A DNA stretch of 64,000 nt. Source: Burkholderia ubonensis (GTDB taxonomy: Bacteria; Pseudomonadota; Gammaproteobacteria; Burkholderiales; Burkholderiaceae). Where the stretch lies: the NCBI RefSeq assembly GCF_001718695.1, contig NZ_CP013420.1, positions 186,001 through 250,000 of the forward strand, written 5' to 3'. Of this stretch, positions 44,644 through 55,465 are shown one piece after another. The notes beneath the pieces were generated by a model. The model made no database searches. It saw nothing but the letters and a program-made list of their open reading frames with translations, and was not told the origin of the DNA. A program made the position numbers and the translations under genes. Every line of letters starts with the position of its first letter. The first letter of the stretch is position 1.

Positions 44644-44694
44644 GTTAGCTTGAAAGAACGGCGCCGCACGCGAAGTGCAGCGGGTGACGCAGCA

Positions 44695-44757
44695 TCACTT
44701 GCGGAAGATCAGCAACGAGATGCACACGGTGGTAACAAATCCGATCAGCAATTCCAT
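44695..44757 (-). CDS. Putative 20-residue membrane peptide
   Basis: The peptide MELLIGFVTTVCISLLIFRK is almost wholly hydrophobic with a basic end, a typical small single-helix membrane protein. The ATG follows AAGGAG by six bases, an excellent ribosome site. It lies between the bfd terminator and tonB in the same direction, with its stop 52 bases before the tonB start. I do not recognise a family. Because of its shortness the sequence alone does not prove translation. Confidence 0.55.
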   Translation of the reverse strand: MELLIGFVTTVCISLLIFRK

Positions 44758-44820
44758 GACAGGCTCCTTGACAGGTAGGCCGTTGGCTCGCGCTGATGCC
44801 GGCTTGCTGACGGGCAAAAC

Positions 44821-44842
44821 AAAAAATGCGGCCTGGGCCGCA
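44821..44842 (-). terminator. Terminator-like hairpin between bfd and the tonB genes
   Basis: TGCGGCC / GGCCGCA stem with a 2-base loop followed by six T on the minus strand, about 20 bases after bfd. It would reduce or stop read-through from the Fur-controlled bfd promoter into tonB unless controlled. Confidence 0.75.
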
Positions 44843-44859
44843 CACGCACTCGGCGCGGG

Positions 44860-45096
44860 TCAGGCCGCCTTGCGCTCGTAGAACGTCACGGGAATCGGGT
44901 GAGCATGATGCTCGACACCGCACCGGCTCGCGCAGACGCCTTGCTCGGCCATGATGTCGCGCACGGATTCCTCGCACTTGCCGCAGCAGGTGGCCACGCC
45001 GAGTTCGAACTGGAGTTCATCGAAAGAATCCACGCCTTCCGCGAGGGAGGCGCGAATCGTGCGATCGGATACAGACTTGCACACGCAGACGATCAT
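44860..45096 (-). CDS. bfd: (2Fe-2S) ferredoxin, bacterioferritin-associated (Bfd-like)
   Basis: 78 aa. Cluster cysteines are arranged as in Bfd: MIVCVCKSVSD, then about 30 residues later GVATCCGKCEES. Bfd reduces bacterioferritin so stored iron is released. A tail of about 20 residues with Cys and His (CASRCGVEHHAHPI) exceeds the E. coli protein. Fur box and promoter are immediately upstream. The partner bfr gene lies about 1 kb away beyond murI. Confidence 0.93.
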   Translation of the reverse strand: MIVCVCKSVSDRTIRASLAEGVDSFDELQFELGVATCCGKCEESVRDIMAEQGVCASRCGVEHHAHPIPVTFYERKAA

Positions 45097-45118
45097 GATG
45101 AGTGCGATAGCTAACGTT

Positions 45119-45157
45119 AATGCGAATTATTATCATTAAATTTGCTGGCGTTGACAA
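45119..45157 (-). promoter_or_regulatory. bfd promoter with overlapping Fur box
   Basis: On the minus strand TTGTCA (45152-45157), exactly 17 bases, then GATAAT (45129-45134) form a near-consensus promoter. The Fur-like site AATGATAATAATTCGCATT (45120-45138) covers the -10, so Fur-Fe would shut the gene when iron is plentiful. Confidence 0.78.
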
Positions 45158-45236
45158 GCCCGCATCCGGCTTTTTTGTAACAAAACCAGACCCTTAGAGG
45201 GGTTAGTGACGAAGAAGGGGGGGGCGGATGAGGGCG

Positions 45237-46097
45237 TCAGGCGGCCGCGCACGCGTATGCGTTCGGCGAGGAAATGGCGACGGATTCGACCGGCGCGTCG
45301 AGGCCGAGCAGGGTCGACGCGAGCGCGCGCAGCTGCCGGCCGTCGCTGGTCGAGCAGAAGCGCGGCGGCGCGGCCCGGGTGCCGGCCGGCGCGCGCAGGC
45401 CGCGTTCGTCGAGGACGCGCGCGAGCTGGCGGGCGATCGCGTCGCTGGTGTCGACGATCGTCAGGCGGTCGCCGAAAAGGTCACGAATCGTTTCCGTGAA
45501 GAACGGGTAGTGCGTGCAGCCGAGCACGAGCGTATCGGCGCCGGCATCGAGCATCGGCTGCAGGTAGCCGTCGAGCAGCGCGCGCAGCGCGGGCGAGTTC
45601 GTGTCGCCGCGTTCGACCGCCTCGACGAGCCCGTGCCCCGGCTGGCAGATGAAGCGGCAGCCGGCGCCGTAGCGGTCGAGCAGCGCCTGGAAGCGCGCGC
45701 TGGCGAGCGTCGACTGGGTCGCGAGGACGCCCGCGATGCCGCTCGCGGACAAGGCTGCCGCGGGCTTGATGCCCGGCTCGACACCGACGAGCGGGATTGC
45801 GAGACGTGCGCGAATGGCCGCGATCGACTGCGCCGTCGCGGTGTTGCACGCGACGACCAGCGCTTTCGCGCCCTCGCGCGCGAGCCACTCGCCGATCGCC
45901 AGCGTGCGCTCCGTGATGAACGCCTCGTCGCGCGGGCCATAGGGCGCGTTGCGCGAATCGGCGACGTAGACGAACGATTCGCCGGGCAGTTGCGCACGCA
46001 CGGCGCGCAGCACCGACAGGCCGCCCAGCCCGGAATCGAAGACGCCGATCGGCGCGGTGGGGCGGGCTGCGGAAGCGGTGGAACGGTTCGTCGTCAT
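45237..46097 (-). CDS. murI: Glutamate racemase
   Basis: 286 aa. Makes D-glutamate for peptidoglycan. Catalytic cysteines are in VVACNTATA (about residue 88) and VLGCTHYPFF (about residue 200); N-terminal GVFDSGLGGLSVLR is the substrate-binding stretch. An N-terminal extension of about 16 residues precedes the domain. It lies between bfd and bfr and has no evident iron role. Confidence 0.95.
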   Translation of the reverse strand: MTTNRSTASAARPTAPIGVFDSGLGGLSVLRAVRAQLPGESFVYVADSRNAPYGPRDEAFITERTLAIGEWLAREGAKALVVACNTATAQSIAAIRARLAIPLVGVEPGIKPAAALSASGIAGVLATQSTLASARFQALLDRYGAGCRFICQPGHGLVEAVERGDTNSPALRALLDGYLQPMLDAGADTLVLGCTHYPFFTETIRDLFGDRLTIVDTSDAIARQLARVLDERGLRAPAGTRAAPPRFCSTSDGRQLRALASTLLGLDAPVESVAISSPNAYACAAA

Positions 46098-46134
46098 GCG
46101 CGGGCGAAGCGGGCGATCCTGGCGAGCGTGCCGG

Positions 46135-46611
46135 TTACTCGGGCGAACCCATCATCGTCTGCTGGTAGTTCTGGATGCCGACCTTGCCGATCAGGTCGAT
46201 CTGCGTTTCCAGCCAGTCGATGTGCTCTTCGGTGTCGTCGAGGATCTTTTCGAAGATTTCGCGCGACACGTAGTCACGAACCGACTCGCAATAGGCGATC
46301 GCTTCCTTGCAGGTCGCCTGCGAGATCTGCTCGAGCTTCAGGTCGCACTTCAGGATCTCTTCGGTCTCCTCGCCGACGAGCAGCTTGTGCAGGTCCTGCA
46401 GGTTCGGCAGGCCGTCGAGCATGAACACGCGCTCGATGAGCCAGTCCGCATGCTTCATCTCGCCGATCGACTCGTCGTATTCGTGCTTGCCGAGCTTCTC
46501 GAGACCCCAGTGCTTGTACATGCGCGCATGCAGGAAGTACTGGTTGATCGCCGTCAGCTCGTTCTTCAGCTGGGCGTTCAGGTATTCGATGACTTTCTTG
46601 TCGCCTTGCAT
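46135..46611 (-). CDS. bfr: Bacterioferritin
   Basis: 158-aa iron-storage subunit, normal length. The dinuclear ferroxidase site is indicated by [25 protein letters not shown] (E18) and [16 protein letters not shown], where the Met is the heme ligand and Glu/His bind iron; further Glu and His occur in [11 protein letters not shown]. The shell should hold Fe(III) and heme. Bfd, its reductase, lies next door beyond murI. Confidence 0.96.
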   Translation of the reverse strand: MQGDKKVIEYLNAQLKNELTAINQYFLHARMYKHWGLEKLGKHEYDESIGEMKHADWLIERVFMLDGLPNLQDLHKLLVGEETEEILKCDLKLEQISQATCKEAIAYCESVRDYVSREIFEKILDDTEEHIDWLETQIDLIGKVGIQNYQQTMMGSPE

Positions 46612-46736
46612 GGCTTGTTTCCTTCTTGATGGTGGGGCTTCGGAACCCGAACGATAATCGCTCGAAAGCGAAATGCCAAGCTTCCGGCGCTCGTCCGAGC
46701 GGCCAACGCAGCGGGATGAGAATGAGAAGCAAAAAG

Positions 46737-46764
46737 GTGGGGCCGCCTAGGTGGGGCCGCCCAG
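46737..46764. repeat. 14-base tandem duplication
   Basis: GTGGGGCCGCCTAG followed by GTGGGGCCGCCCAG, differing at one base. It resembles the repeat at 42632 in period length and in GGCC/CTAG content. It lies in the gap between bfr and fumA, next to an inverted repeat GGCCGGACA/TGTCCGGCC (46763-46782). Confidence 0.85.
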
Positions 46765-46799
46765 GCCGGACAGGTGTCCGGCCTTTCGGGCGTCCGCGC

Positions 46800-48323
46800 T
46801 TACGCCGCGGCGACCGGGATCTTGCCGATCTTCGCCTGCCACTCCTTCGGACCGGTCTGATGGACCGACGTGCCCGACGAATCGACGGCAACCGTCACCG
46901 GCATGTCCTGCACGTCGAACTCGTAGATCGCTTCCATGCCGAGGTCTTCGAACGCGAGCACCTTCGCGCCGCGGATCGCCTTCGACACCAGGTACGCAGC
47001 ACCGCCGACCGCCATCAGGTAGGCCGCCTTGTGCTTCTTGATCGCGTCGATCGCGACCGGGCCGCGTTCGGCCTTGCCCACCATCGAGATGAGGCCCGTC
47101 TGCGCGAGCATCGTCTCGGTGAACTTGTCCATTCGCGTGGCCGTCGTCGGGCCGGCCGGGCCGACCACTTCGTCACGCACCGGATCGACCGGGCCGACGT
47201 AGTAGATCACGCGGTTCGTGAAGTCGACCGGCAGCTTCTCGCCCTTCGCGAGCATGTCGGCGATGCGCTTGTGCGCCGCGTCGCGGCCCGTCAGCATCTT
47301 GCCCGACAGCAGCAGCGTCTGGCCCGGCGTCCAGCTCGCGACTTCTTCCGGCGTCAGCGTGTTCAGGTCGACGCGCTTGCTGGTTTCCGTGTTCGGTTCC
47401 CACTGGACCTTCGGCCATGCGTCGAGCGACGGCGCCTCGAGCTTCGCCGGACCCGAGCCGTCGAGCACGAAGTGCGCGTGGCGCGTCGCCGCGCAGTTCG
47501 GGATCATCGCGACCGGCTTCGATGCCGCATGCGTCGGTGCGGCCATGATCTTCACGTCGAGCACGGTCGCGAGGCCGCCGAGGCCCTGCGCGCCGATGCC
47601 GAGCGCATTGACCTTCTCGTGCAGTTCGACGCGCAGTTCTTCGACCCAGTCCTTCGGGCCGCGGGCGATGATTTCCTGGATGTCGATCGGCTCCATCAGC
47701 GATTCCTTCGCCATCACCATCGCCTTCTCGGCGGTGCCGCCGATGCCGATGCCGAGCATGCCCGGCGGGCACCAGCCCGCGCCCATCGTCGGCACGGTCT
47801 TCAGCACCCAGTCGACGATCGAGTCCGACGGGTTCAGCATCACGAACTTCGACTTGTTCTCCGAGCCGCCGCCCTTCGCGGCGACCTGCACGTCGACCTT
47901 GTCGCCCGGCACGATCTCGTAGTGGATCACCGCCGGCGTGTTGTCCTTCGTGTTCTTGCGGCCGCCTTCGGGCGGATTGACGATCGACGCGCGCAGCACG
48001 TTGTCCGGATGCGTGTAGCCGCGGCGCACGCCTTCGTTGATCATGTCGGTGACGCCCATCGTCGCGCCGTCCCAGCGCACGTCCATGCCGACCTTCACGA
48101 ACACCGTGACGATCCCCGTGTCCTGGCAGATCGGGCGTCGGCCTTCCGCGCACATGCGGCTGTTCGTGAGGATCTGCGCGATCGCGTCCTTCGCGGCCGG
48201 GCTTTCCTCGAGCTCGTACGCGCGGCCGAGGGCCTGGATGTAGTCGAGCGGGTGGTAATAGCTGATGTACTGCAGCGAATCCGCGATGCTCTGGATCAGG
48301 TCTTCCTGTTTGATGACGGTCAT
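46800..48323 (-). CDS. fumA: Class I fumarate hydratase
   Basis: 507 aa. Iron-sulfur (oxygen-sensitive) fumarase interconverting fumarate and malate in the TCA cycle. Cys ligands for the [4Fe-4S] cluster are seen in [25 protein letters not shown] and [11 protein letters not shown]. The start [12 protein letters not shown] is set by the conserved N-terminus, but no clear ribosome site precedes it and the reading frame is open upstream through the next gene (see the UPF0114 entry). Confidence 0.94.
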   Translation of the reverse strand: MTVIKQEDLIQSIADSLQYISYYHPLDYIQALGRAYELEESPAAKDAIAQILTNSRMCAEGRRPICQDTGIVTVFVKVGMDVRWDGATMGVTDMINEGVRRGYTHPDNVLRASIVNPPEGGRKNTKDNTPAVIHYEIVPGDKVDVQVAAKGGGSENKSKFVMLNPSDSIVDWVLKTVPTMGAGWCPPGMLGIGIGGTAEKAMVMAKESLMEPIDIQEIIARGPKDWVEELRVELHEKVNALGIGAQGLGGLATVLDVKIMAAPTHAASKPVAMIPNCAATRHAHFVLDGSGPAKLEAPSLDAWPKVQWEPNTETSKRVDLNTLTPEEVASWTPGQTLLLSGKMLTGRDAAHKRIADMLAKGEKLPVDFTNRVIYYVGPVDPVRDEVVGPAGPTTATRMDKFTETMLAQTGLISMVGKAERGPVAIDAIKKHKAAYLMAVGGAAYLVSKAIRGAKVLAFEDLGMEAIYEFDVQDMPVTVAVDSSGTSVHQTGPKEWQAKIGKIPVAAA

Positions 48324-48974
48324 GGCTGAGACTCTGTGAGGACTGTGGGGAATGCGTTGCCGGCGGCATGTTCCGCCGGCTTGCGGGACGCGGCGGCAGG
48401 GAGGGGCGCGCGTCTCGTGGAAATGCGCGGGATGCGTGTGGGTCGTCAGGCGGTCGACCCACGCCATCACGAGCGCCGACACGAGGAACGACACGTGGAT
48501 CAGCACCTGCCACATGATCGCGTGGGTGGTGTGCTGGTCCGGGTTGATGAAGGTCTTCAGCAGGTGGATCGACGAAATGCTGATCAGCGCCATCGACAGC
48601 TTGACCTTCAGCACGCCCGCGTTCACGTGGTCGAGCCATTCAGGCTCGTCCGGATGCCCCTCGACGCCGAGCCGCGACACGAACGTCTCGTAGCCGCCGA
48701 CGATCACCATGATCAGCAGGTTCGAGATCATCACCACGTCGATCAGGCCGAGCACCGCGAGCATCACGCCGATCTCGTCGAGGCTGGCCGCGTGCGACAG
48801 CAGGTGCCACACCTCGTGCAGGAACAGGAACGCATAGACGCCCTGCGCGACGATCAGGCCGAGATACAGCGGAACCTGGAGCCAGCGGCTCATGAAGATC
48901 AGTCTGGGCAGCGGACGCATGCGGCGGACAACGGGACGGACGGGCGAATGCGGGTCGGTCTGCGGGGCGGACAT
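48324..48974 (-). CDS. UPF0114 (TIGR00645/YqhA-like) membrane protein with no stop before fumA
   Basis: Starting at MSAPQTDPH (48974), the protein has three or four helices (about residues 27-48, 69-90, 122-142 and 150-165) and the family signature [15 protein letters not shown]. The usual family C-terminus (DRLTTHTH, like YqhA ...DRLTRHNH) is present, but no stop follows; the frame runs 42 more residues and into fumA. Either the product is a 724-aa fusion, or a stop was lost by a base error or mutation. Coordinates given cover only the part before the fumA start. Confidence 0.8.
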
Positions 48975-49093
48975 GATGGGCGAACGGGGCGTGTATCGGG
49001 GGGTAGTAATTCGGAAAAGCGCGCTATTGTAGCGCGTCGGCCTGTTCGGCTGCAGCGACGCGCCCCGCGGCCGGGCGGGGCGCCGGGGACGGA

Positions 49094-49993
49094 TCAGGGC
49101 GTGACGGGCGGTGTGCGTTTCACGCGCAGGCTCGCGAGCACGATGCCGGTGACGACGCACGCGAGCGCGAAGCCGTGCGCGAGCGTCGGCCGCTCGCCGA
49201 GGAACACGATCCCGTAGACGGCCGCGGCGACCGGCAGCACCGCGCTGAACACGCCGGCGAGGCTGCCCGGCACGTGGCGGATGCCCTTCATCCACATCCA
49301 GAACGAGAAGATGCTGGCCGACAGCCCGTACCAGACGACGAGCGCCCAGATGCTCGCCGGCACGCCCGCGTAATCGAAATGCCACATCGCGCCCGCGCCG
49401 AGCGGCAGCATCAGCAGCAGGCCGAACAGGTGGGTGTACGCGCAAATGTCGATCGGCGCGAGCGTCTGCGTGAGGCGGCGCGACAGGATCACGTAGATCG
49501 ACTCGCAGCACACCGCGCCGAGCATCAGCAGGTTGCCCGTCAGCGAGCCGGCCGTCGCGCCGGCCGCGGTTGCGCCGCCGTTCGCGAAGTTGATCGTCAC
49601 GACGCCGACGATCGCCAGCGCGATCGATACAAGCGCACGGCCGTTCGGTTTTTCGCGCAGGATCAGCCACGCGAACAGCGCGACGACGGCGGGGATCGTG
49701 CTCGTGATGACGCCGGCCGCGACCGCGCTCGTGCGCTGCACGCCGTTCAGCATCAGCAGCGTAAACATGAAGGTGCCGAAGAACGCCTGCAGGAACAGGT
49801 TCAGCCATTCGCCGCGCTTGACCGCGCGCATCTTGACCGGACGGAACAGCGGCCACAGCACGCCGATCGCGATCACGAAGCGCAGCGTGGCGAGAATGGC
49901 GACGGGAACGAAGACGACGATCGATTTGCCGATGCCGACGTTGCTGCCGACGAGCAGCATCGACACGATGAGGAAAAGTGCGTAGCGATTCAA
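49094..49993 (-). CDS. DMT-superfamily transporter (EamA domains)
   Basis: 299 aa with ten hydrophobic segments in two five-helix EamA repeats. Typical motifs are [28 protein letters not shown] at the first repeat end and [23 protein letters not shown] at the second. Likely an efflux permease for amino acids or metabolites; the substrate cannot be predicted. Alone on the minus strand. Confidence 0.92.
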   Translation of the reverse strand: MNRYALFLIVSMLLVGSNVGIGKSIVVFVPVAILATLRFVIAIGVLWPLFRPVKMRAVKRGEWLNLFLQAFFGTFMFTLLMLNGVQRTSAVAAGVITSTIPAVVALFAWLILREKPNGRALVSIALAIVGVVTINFANGGATAAGATAGSLTGNLLMLGAVCCESIYVILSRRLTQTLAPIDICAYTHLFGLLLMLPLGAGAMWHFDYAGVPASIWALVVWYGLSASIFSFWMWMKGIRHVPGSLAGVFSAVLPVAAAVYGIVFLGERPTLAHGFALACVVTGIVLASLRVKRTPPVTP

Positions 49994-50317
49994 GCTGGAA
50001 TCCGTGAGGCGAGTTCAGTTACGATTGTAGGGTCGTGGTCGTAACAGCGCAAAGCGCGCCGCATGGCGTGCCGCCGGTGGTGTCGCCGATTTTGTCCGTT
50101 TTTGTCCGTAAGTGACGGGTAAGTTGACGCGCTTATCTTGGAAGACGCCGGGCCACGCGCATGCCGTCGTGCGAAGTGGTGCGGCGCAGCATCGCGCGCA
50201 GCCCCGGGGCCGCGTGCGGGTGAGGTGGGAGACAGCGGCGCGCTTGCGCCGACCAAGACGCGGCGCGCATGACACGCGCCGGCAATCAGAGGATTCATGT
50301 TCACCAAGGGGTAGTCG
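49994..50317. other. Intergenic stretch upstream of acs
   Basis: 324 bases without a gene. A short direct repeat TTTGTCCG occurs twice near 50090-50108. I see no confident promoter or riboswitch; the acs promoter must lie here. Confidence 0.6.
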
Positions 50318-52300
<1,983 letters not shown>

Positions 52301-52318
52301 GCCCGCGCCCGGGCATGC

Positions 52319-52360
52319 GCCCCTGCGCGGCAATCCCGATTGCCCGCGCAGGGGCTTTTT
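52319..52360 (+). terminator. Rho-independent terminator after acs
   Basis: CCCCTGCGCGG(C)AAT / ATTGCCCGCGCAGGGG stem, then five T. It lies only 13 bases ahead of the next gene's ATG, so it also forms part of that gene's upstream region. Confidence 0.85.
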
Positions 52361-52373
52361 GCTACACAAGGGC

Positions 52374-52718
52374 ATGACCGTTCCGTCCCGTCCCGCGCCT
52401 GTCGCGCCGCCGCCCGTTCCCGCGCCGCTCGCGCGCGCGCATGCGCGCTACTGGCGCTTCAACGTCGCGCTGATCGCCGTGCTGATGGCGACCGGCTTCG
52501 CGGTGTCGTTCGTCGTTCCGTTCTTCGCGCCCGCGCTCGCGGGCGTGCGCTTCGTCGGGTTCAGCCTGCCGTTCTACGTCGGCGCGCAAGGCGCGATCCT
52601 CGTCTATCTCGTGCTGATCGTGATCTACATCGGGCTGATGCAACGCGCCGACCGCATCCTGCGCCGCACGTACGACGCGTACGCGGCGCAGGCCGGCGAC
52701 ACGCGCGGCGGGCGCTGA
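52374..52718 (+). CDS. DUF4212 small subunit of sodium/substrate symporter
   Basis: 114 aa. Two transmembrane helices (about residues 30-52 and 70-92) with the family core RYWRFNVALIAVLMATGFAVSFVVPFFA. This small subunit (TIGR03647 type) accompanies a large SSS symporter; here its stop is four bases before that gene. The weak ribosome site sits on the acs terminator stem. Likely used for acetate or other short-chain carboxylate import. Confidence 0.9.
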   Translation: MTVPSRPAPVAPPPVPAPLARAHARYWRFNVALIAVLMATGFAVSFVVPFFAPALAGVRFVGFSLPFYVGAQGAILVYLVLIVIYIGLMQRADRILRRTYDAYAAQAGDTRGGR

Positions 52719-52721
52719 CGG

Positions 52722-54737
52722 ATGCTGACGCGTCGCCTGATCCGCGCGTATGCGCTGTACACGCTCGGCTTTCTCGGGTTCGTGCTGCTGCTGGGCCGGA
52801 TCGAGCGCGCGGCCGGCTCCGGCGTGTGGATCGGCTACGTGTTCCTGTTCGTGCCGATCGCCGTCTACGCGGTGATCGGGCTGCTGTCGCGCACGTCCGA
52901 CCTCGTCGAATACTACGTCGCCGGGCGGCGCGTGCCGTCCGCGTTCAACGGGATGGCGACCGCCGCCGACTGGCTGTCGGCCGCGTCGTTCATCGGCCTC
53001 GCCGGATCGCTGTACGCGACCGGCTACGACGCGCTCGCGTACCTGATGGGCTGGACCGGCGGCTTCTGCCTCGTCGCATTCCTGCTCGCGCCGTACGTGC
53101 GCAAGCTCGCCCGCTACACGATTCCCGACTTTCTCGGCACGCGCTTCTCGAGCACCGCGGTGCGCGCGCTCGCGGCGGGCGCGGCGATCCTGTGCTCGTT
53201 CGTCTATCTGGTCGCGCAGATCCAGGGCATCGGGCTGATCGCGACGCGCTTCATCGGCGTCGATTTCGCGATCGGCATCTTCTGCGGGCTCGCGGGCATA
53301 CTCGTCTGCTCGTTCCTCGGCGGGATGCGCGCGGTGACGTGGACGCAGGTCGCGCAGTACATCATCCTGATCAGCGCGATCCTGATTCCCGTGTCGCTGA
53401 TCGCGATGAAGAACGGGCTCGGGCCGGTGCCGCAATTCGGCTACGGGCAGTTGATGGAGCGCGTCGCCGCGCGCGAAGCGCAGGTGCGCGATTCGCGCGA
53501 CGAGCAGCGGGTGCGCGACGCCTATCGCCGGCAGGCCGCGCACATCCAGGCACAGCTCGACCGGCTGCCCGCGTCGTATGCGCAGGAGCGGGGGCGGCTC
53601 GTCGACCAGCTGGCCGATCTGCGCCGCCACAACGGGCCGCTGCGCGAGATCAGCCAGCGCGAGCGCGCGCTCGCGGAGTTCCCGCGCGACCCGGCGGCGG
53701 CGCGTGTGGTGTGGTCGCAGGCGCGCGACGACCTGCTCGCGCGCGCGGCGCCGCCCGTGCCGATGCACGAGCCGTTTCCGGCGGCGAGCGACGACGAGCG
53801 GCGGCCGCGTGAACGGAACTTCCTCGCGCTGCTGCTGTGCCTGTCGCTCGGCACCGCGAGCCTGCCGCACATCCTGACGCGCTACAACACGACGACATCG
53901 GTCGCGTCCGCGCGCCGTTCGGTCGGCTGGACGCTGTTCTTCATCGCACTGTTCTATCTGAGCGTGCCGGTGCTCGCGGTGATGATCAAGTACGAGATCC
54001 TCGCGAACCTCGTCGGGCGGCCGTTCGCGGCGCTGCCGGCGTGGGTCACGCAGTGGCATCACTTCGAGCCGGACCTGATCGGCGTCGTCGACGAGATTCG
54101 CGACGGGATCGTGCACTGGTCCGAAATCCAGATGCAGCCGGACATGGTCGTGCTCGCCGCGCCGGAAATCGCCGGGCTGCCGTACGTCGTGTCGGGGCTG
54201 ATCGCGGCGGGTGCGCTCGCGGCCGCGCTGTCGACCGCGGACGGCCTGCTGCTGACGATCGCGAACGCGCTGTCGCACGACATCTACTACCACATGGTCG
54301 CGCCCGACGCGTCGAGCCAGCGGCGGGTGACGATCTCGAAGGTGCTGCTGCTCGGGGTGGCGCTGTTCGCGTCGTATGTCGCGTCGCTCAATACGGGGAA
54401 GATCCTGTTCCTCGTCGGCGCGGCGTTCTCGCTCGCGGCGTCGAGTTTCTTTCCGGTGCTCGTGCTGGGCGTGTTCTGGAAGCGCACGACGACGCGCGGC
54501 GCGATCGCCGGGATGGTGACGGGGCTCGTGGTGTGCGTGTATTACATCGTGTCGACGTATCCGTACTTCGCGCAGCTGACCGGCTTCGCCGGGCCGACGT
54601 GGTTCGGGATCGAGCCGATCAGTTCGGGCGTGTTCGGCGTGCCGGCGGGGTTTGCGGTCGCGATCGCGGTCAGTTTGGTCGATCGGGAGCCGGATGAGTA
54701 TACGCGGGCGTTGGTGGATTATATTCGGCATCCTTGA
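52722..54737 (+). CDS. Sodium/solute symporter large subunit (SSS family, VC_2705 type)
   Basis: 671-aa membrane protein with about 13 helices. SSS signatures: ASFIGLAGSLYATGYDALAYLMGW and YTIPDFLGTRFSS. A charged cytoplasmic insertion (about residues 245-355, rich in Arg/Asp/Glu/Gln) lies between helices and is longer than in ActP. The position after acs and the DUF4212 gene supports acetate uptake coupled to Na+. Confidence 0.92.
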   Translation: MLTRRLIRAYALYTLGFLGFVLLLGRIERAAGSGVWIGYVFLFVPIAVYAVIGLLSRTSDLVEYYVAGRRVPSAFNGMATAADWLSAASFIGLAGSLYATGYDALAYLMGWTGGFCLVAFLLAPYVRKLARYTIPDFLGTRFSSTAVRALAAGAAILCSFVYLVAQIQGIGLIATRFIGVDFAIGIFCGLAGILVCSFLGGMRAVTWTQVAQYIILISAILIPVSLIAMKNGLGPVPQFGYGQLMERVAAREAQVRDSRDEQRVRDAYRRQAAHIQAQLDRLPASYAQERGRLVDQLADLRRHNGPLREISQRERALAEFPRDPAAARVVWSQARDDLLARAAPPVPMHEPFPAASDDERRPRERNFLALLLCLSLGTASLPHILTRYNTTTSVASARRSVGWTLFFIALFYLSVPVLAVMIKYEILANLVGRPFAALPAWVTQWHHFEPDLIGVVDEIRDGIVHWSEIQMQPDMVVLAAPEIAGLPYVVSGLIAAGALAAALSTADGLLLTIANALSHDIYYHMVAPDASSQRRVTISKVLLLGVALFASYVASLNTGKILFLVGAAFSLAASSFFPVLVLGVFWKRTTTRGAIAGMVTGLVVCVYYIVSTYPYFAQLTGFAGPTWFGIEPISSGVFGVPAGFAVAIAVSLVDREPDEYTRALVDYIRHP

Positions 54738-54793
54738 GGGGGAGGGGCGCCCCATCTTGGTTCGCGAAGTTTGCGGACCAGGGGAGACGCCTT

Positions 54794-55324
54794 TTAAGGA
54801 TACATATATTCGGTGTGATGCCCGATGAACTTGTCTCCGACAAATTCGAAGCAGAAGTTTCCTTCTTCGAACGACCGGTAGACCAATATTGCGCCTCTGA
54901 TGCAAACCTTGTTGCTGTTTATAGAGTAACTTATCTGCCCTCCGTCTTTGGCTGTTGGGCGGCCGTGCATGAATCCGGAAAACGAGTCAATTGGAAGTGG
55001 GTATGCCAATCCCGATTGAGTGTCGATCGCGACAACCGACTTTTGGTGGTATTTCTCAAATTCCGGGCGCGCTAAAATTATGTAGTGACCGTTGAAATTA
55101 GCGGGTGCCGAGTTCAGCGTATTGTTGTATGCGGCGACGTGCTCGTCGTCACAAAAATTGATTGGGCTGTATTGGAATGAGCATTTTGTCAACTCCGACG
55201 TTGCGTATGCAATCTTTACTCCGGTGTATGCGTGATTGCGCTGTGAGTTTGACGATTTTGCAAAAACATCGGGCAGAATGAGGGAAGTGATTGTCAGGAT
55301 GAGGGTGATGAATAATTTTCTCAT
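54794..55324 (-). CDS. Hypothetical exported protein, immunity-like
   Basis: 176 aa. Signal peptide about residues 1-22 (ending DVFA). The mature part is beta-rich, with four cysteines that may pair (CSFQYSPINFCDDEH; KVCIRG; NFCFEFVG). No family recognised. It is AT-rich compared with the genome and lies at the end of the minus-strand vgrG island. By position and export signal it could be an orphan immunity or adaptor protein; that is inference. Confidence 0.7.
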   Translation of the reverse strand: MRKLFITLILTITSLILPDVFAKSSNSQRNHAYTGVKIAYATSELTKCSFQYSPINFCDDEHVAAYNNTLNSAPANFNGHYIILARPEFEKYHQKSVVAIDTQSGLAYPLPIDSFSGFMHGRPTAKDGGQISYSINSNKVCIRGAILVYRSFEEGNFCFEFVGDKFIGHHTEYMYP

Positions 55325-55465
55325 TTCTCTGTCGGGCTGGATTCCGGTGAGGATTTATCGAAATTTTTTGGTGGGGATCGTGTAGGTGCGGATCCTTGTC
55401 AATGGTGTGCGGCTCGTGTGACGTTAATTTTCGTAAGATTGGCTATCGATTGCTGGCTCAATTCA

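Noticed and set aside
46763..46782. Inverted repeat GGCCGGACA/TGTCCGGCC as the fumA terminator
   Set aside because: It has no T-run on the minus strand; it may pair but does not look like a standard terminator.
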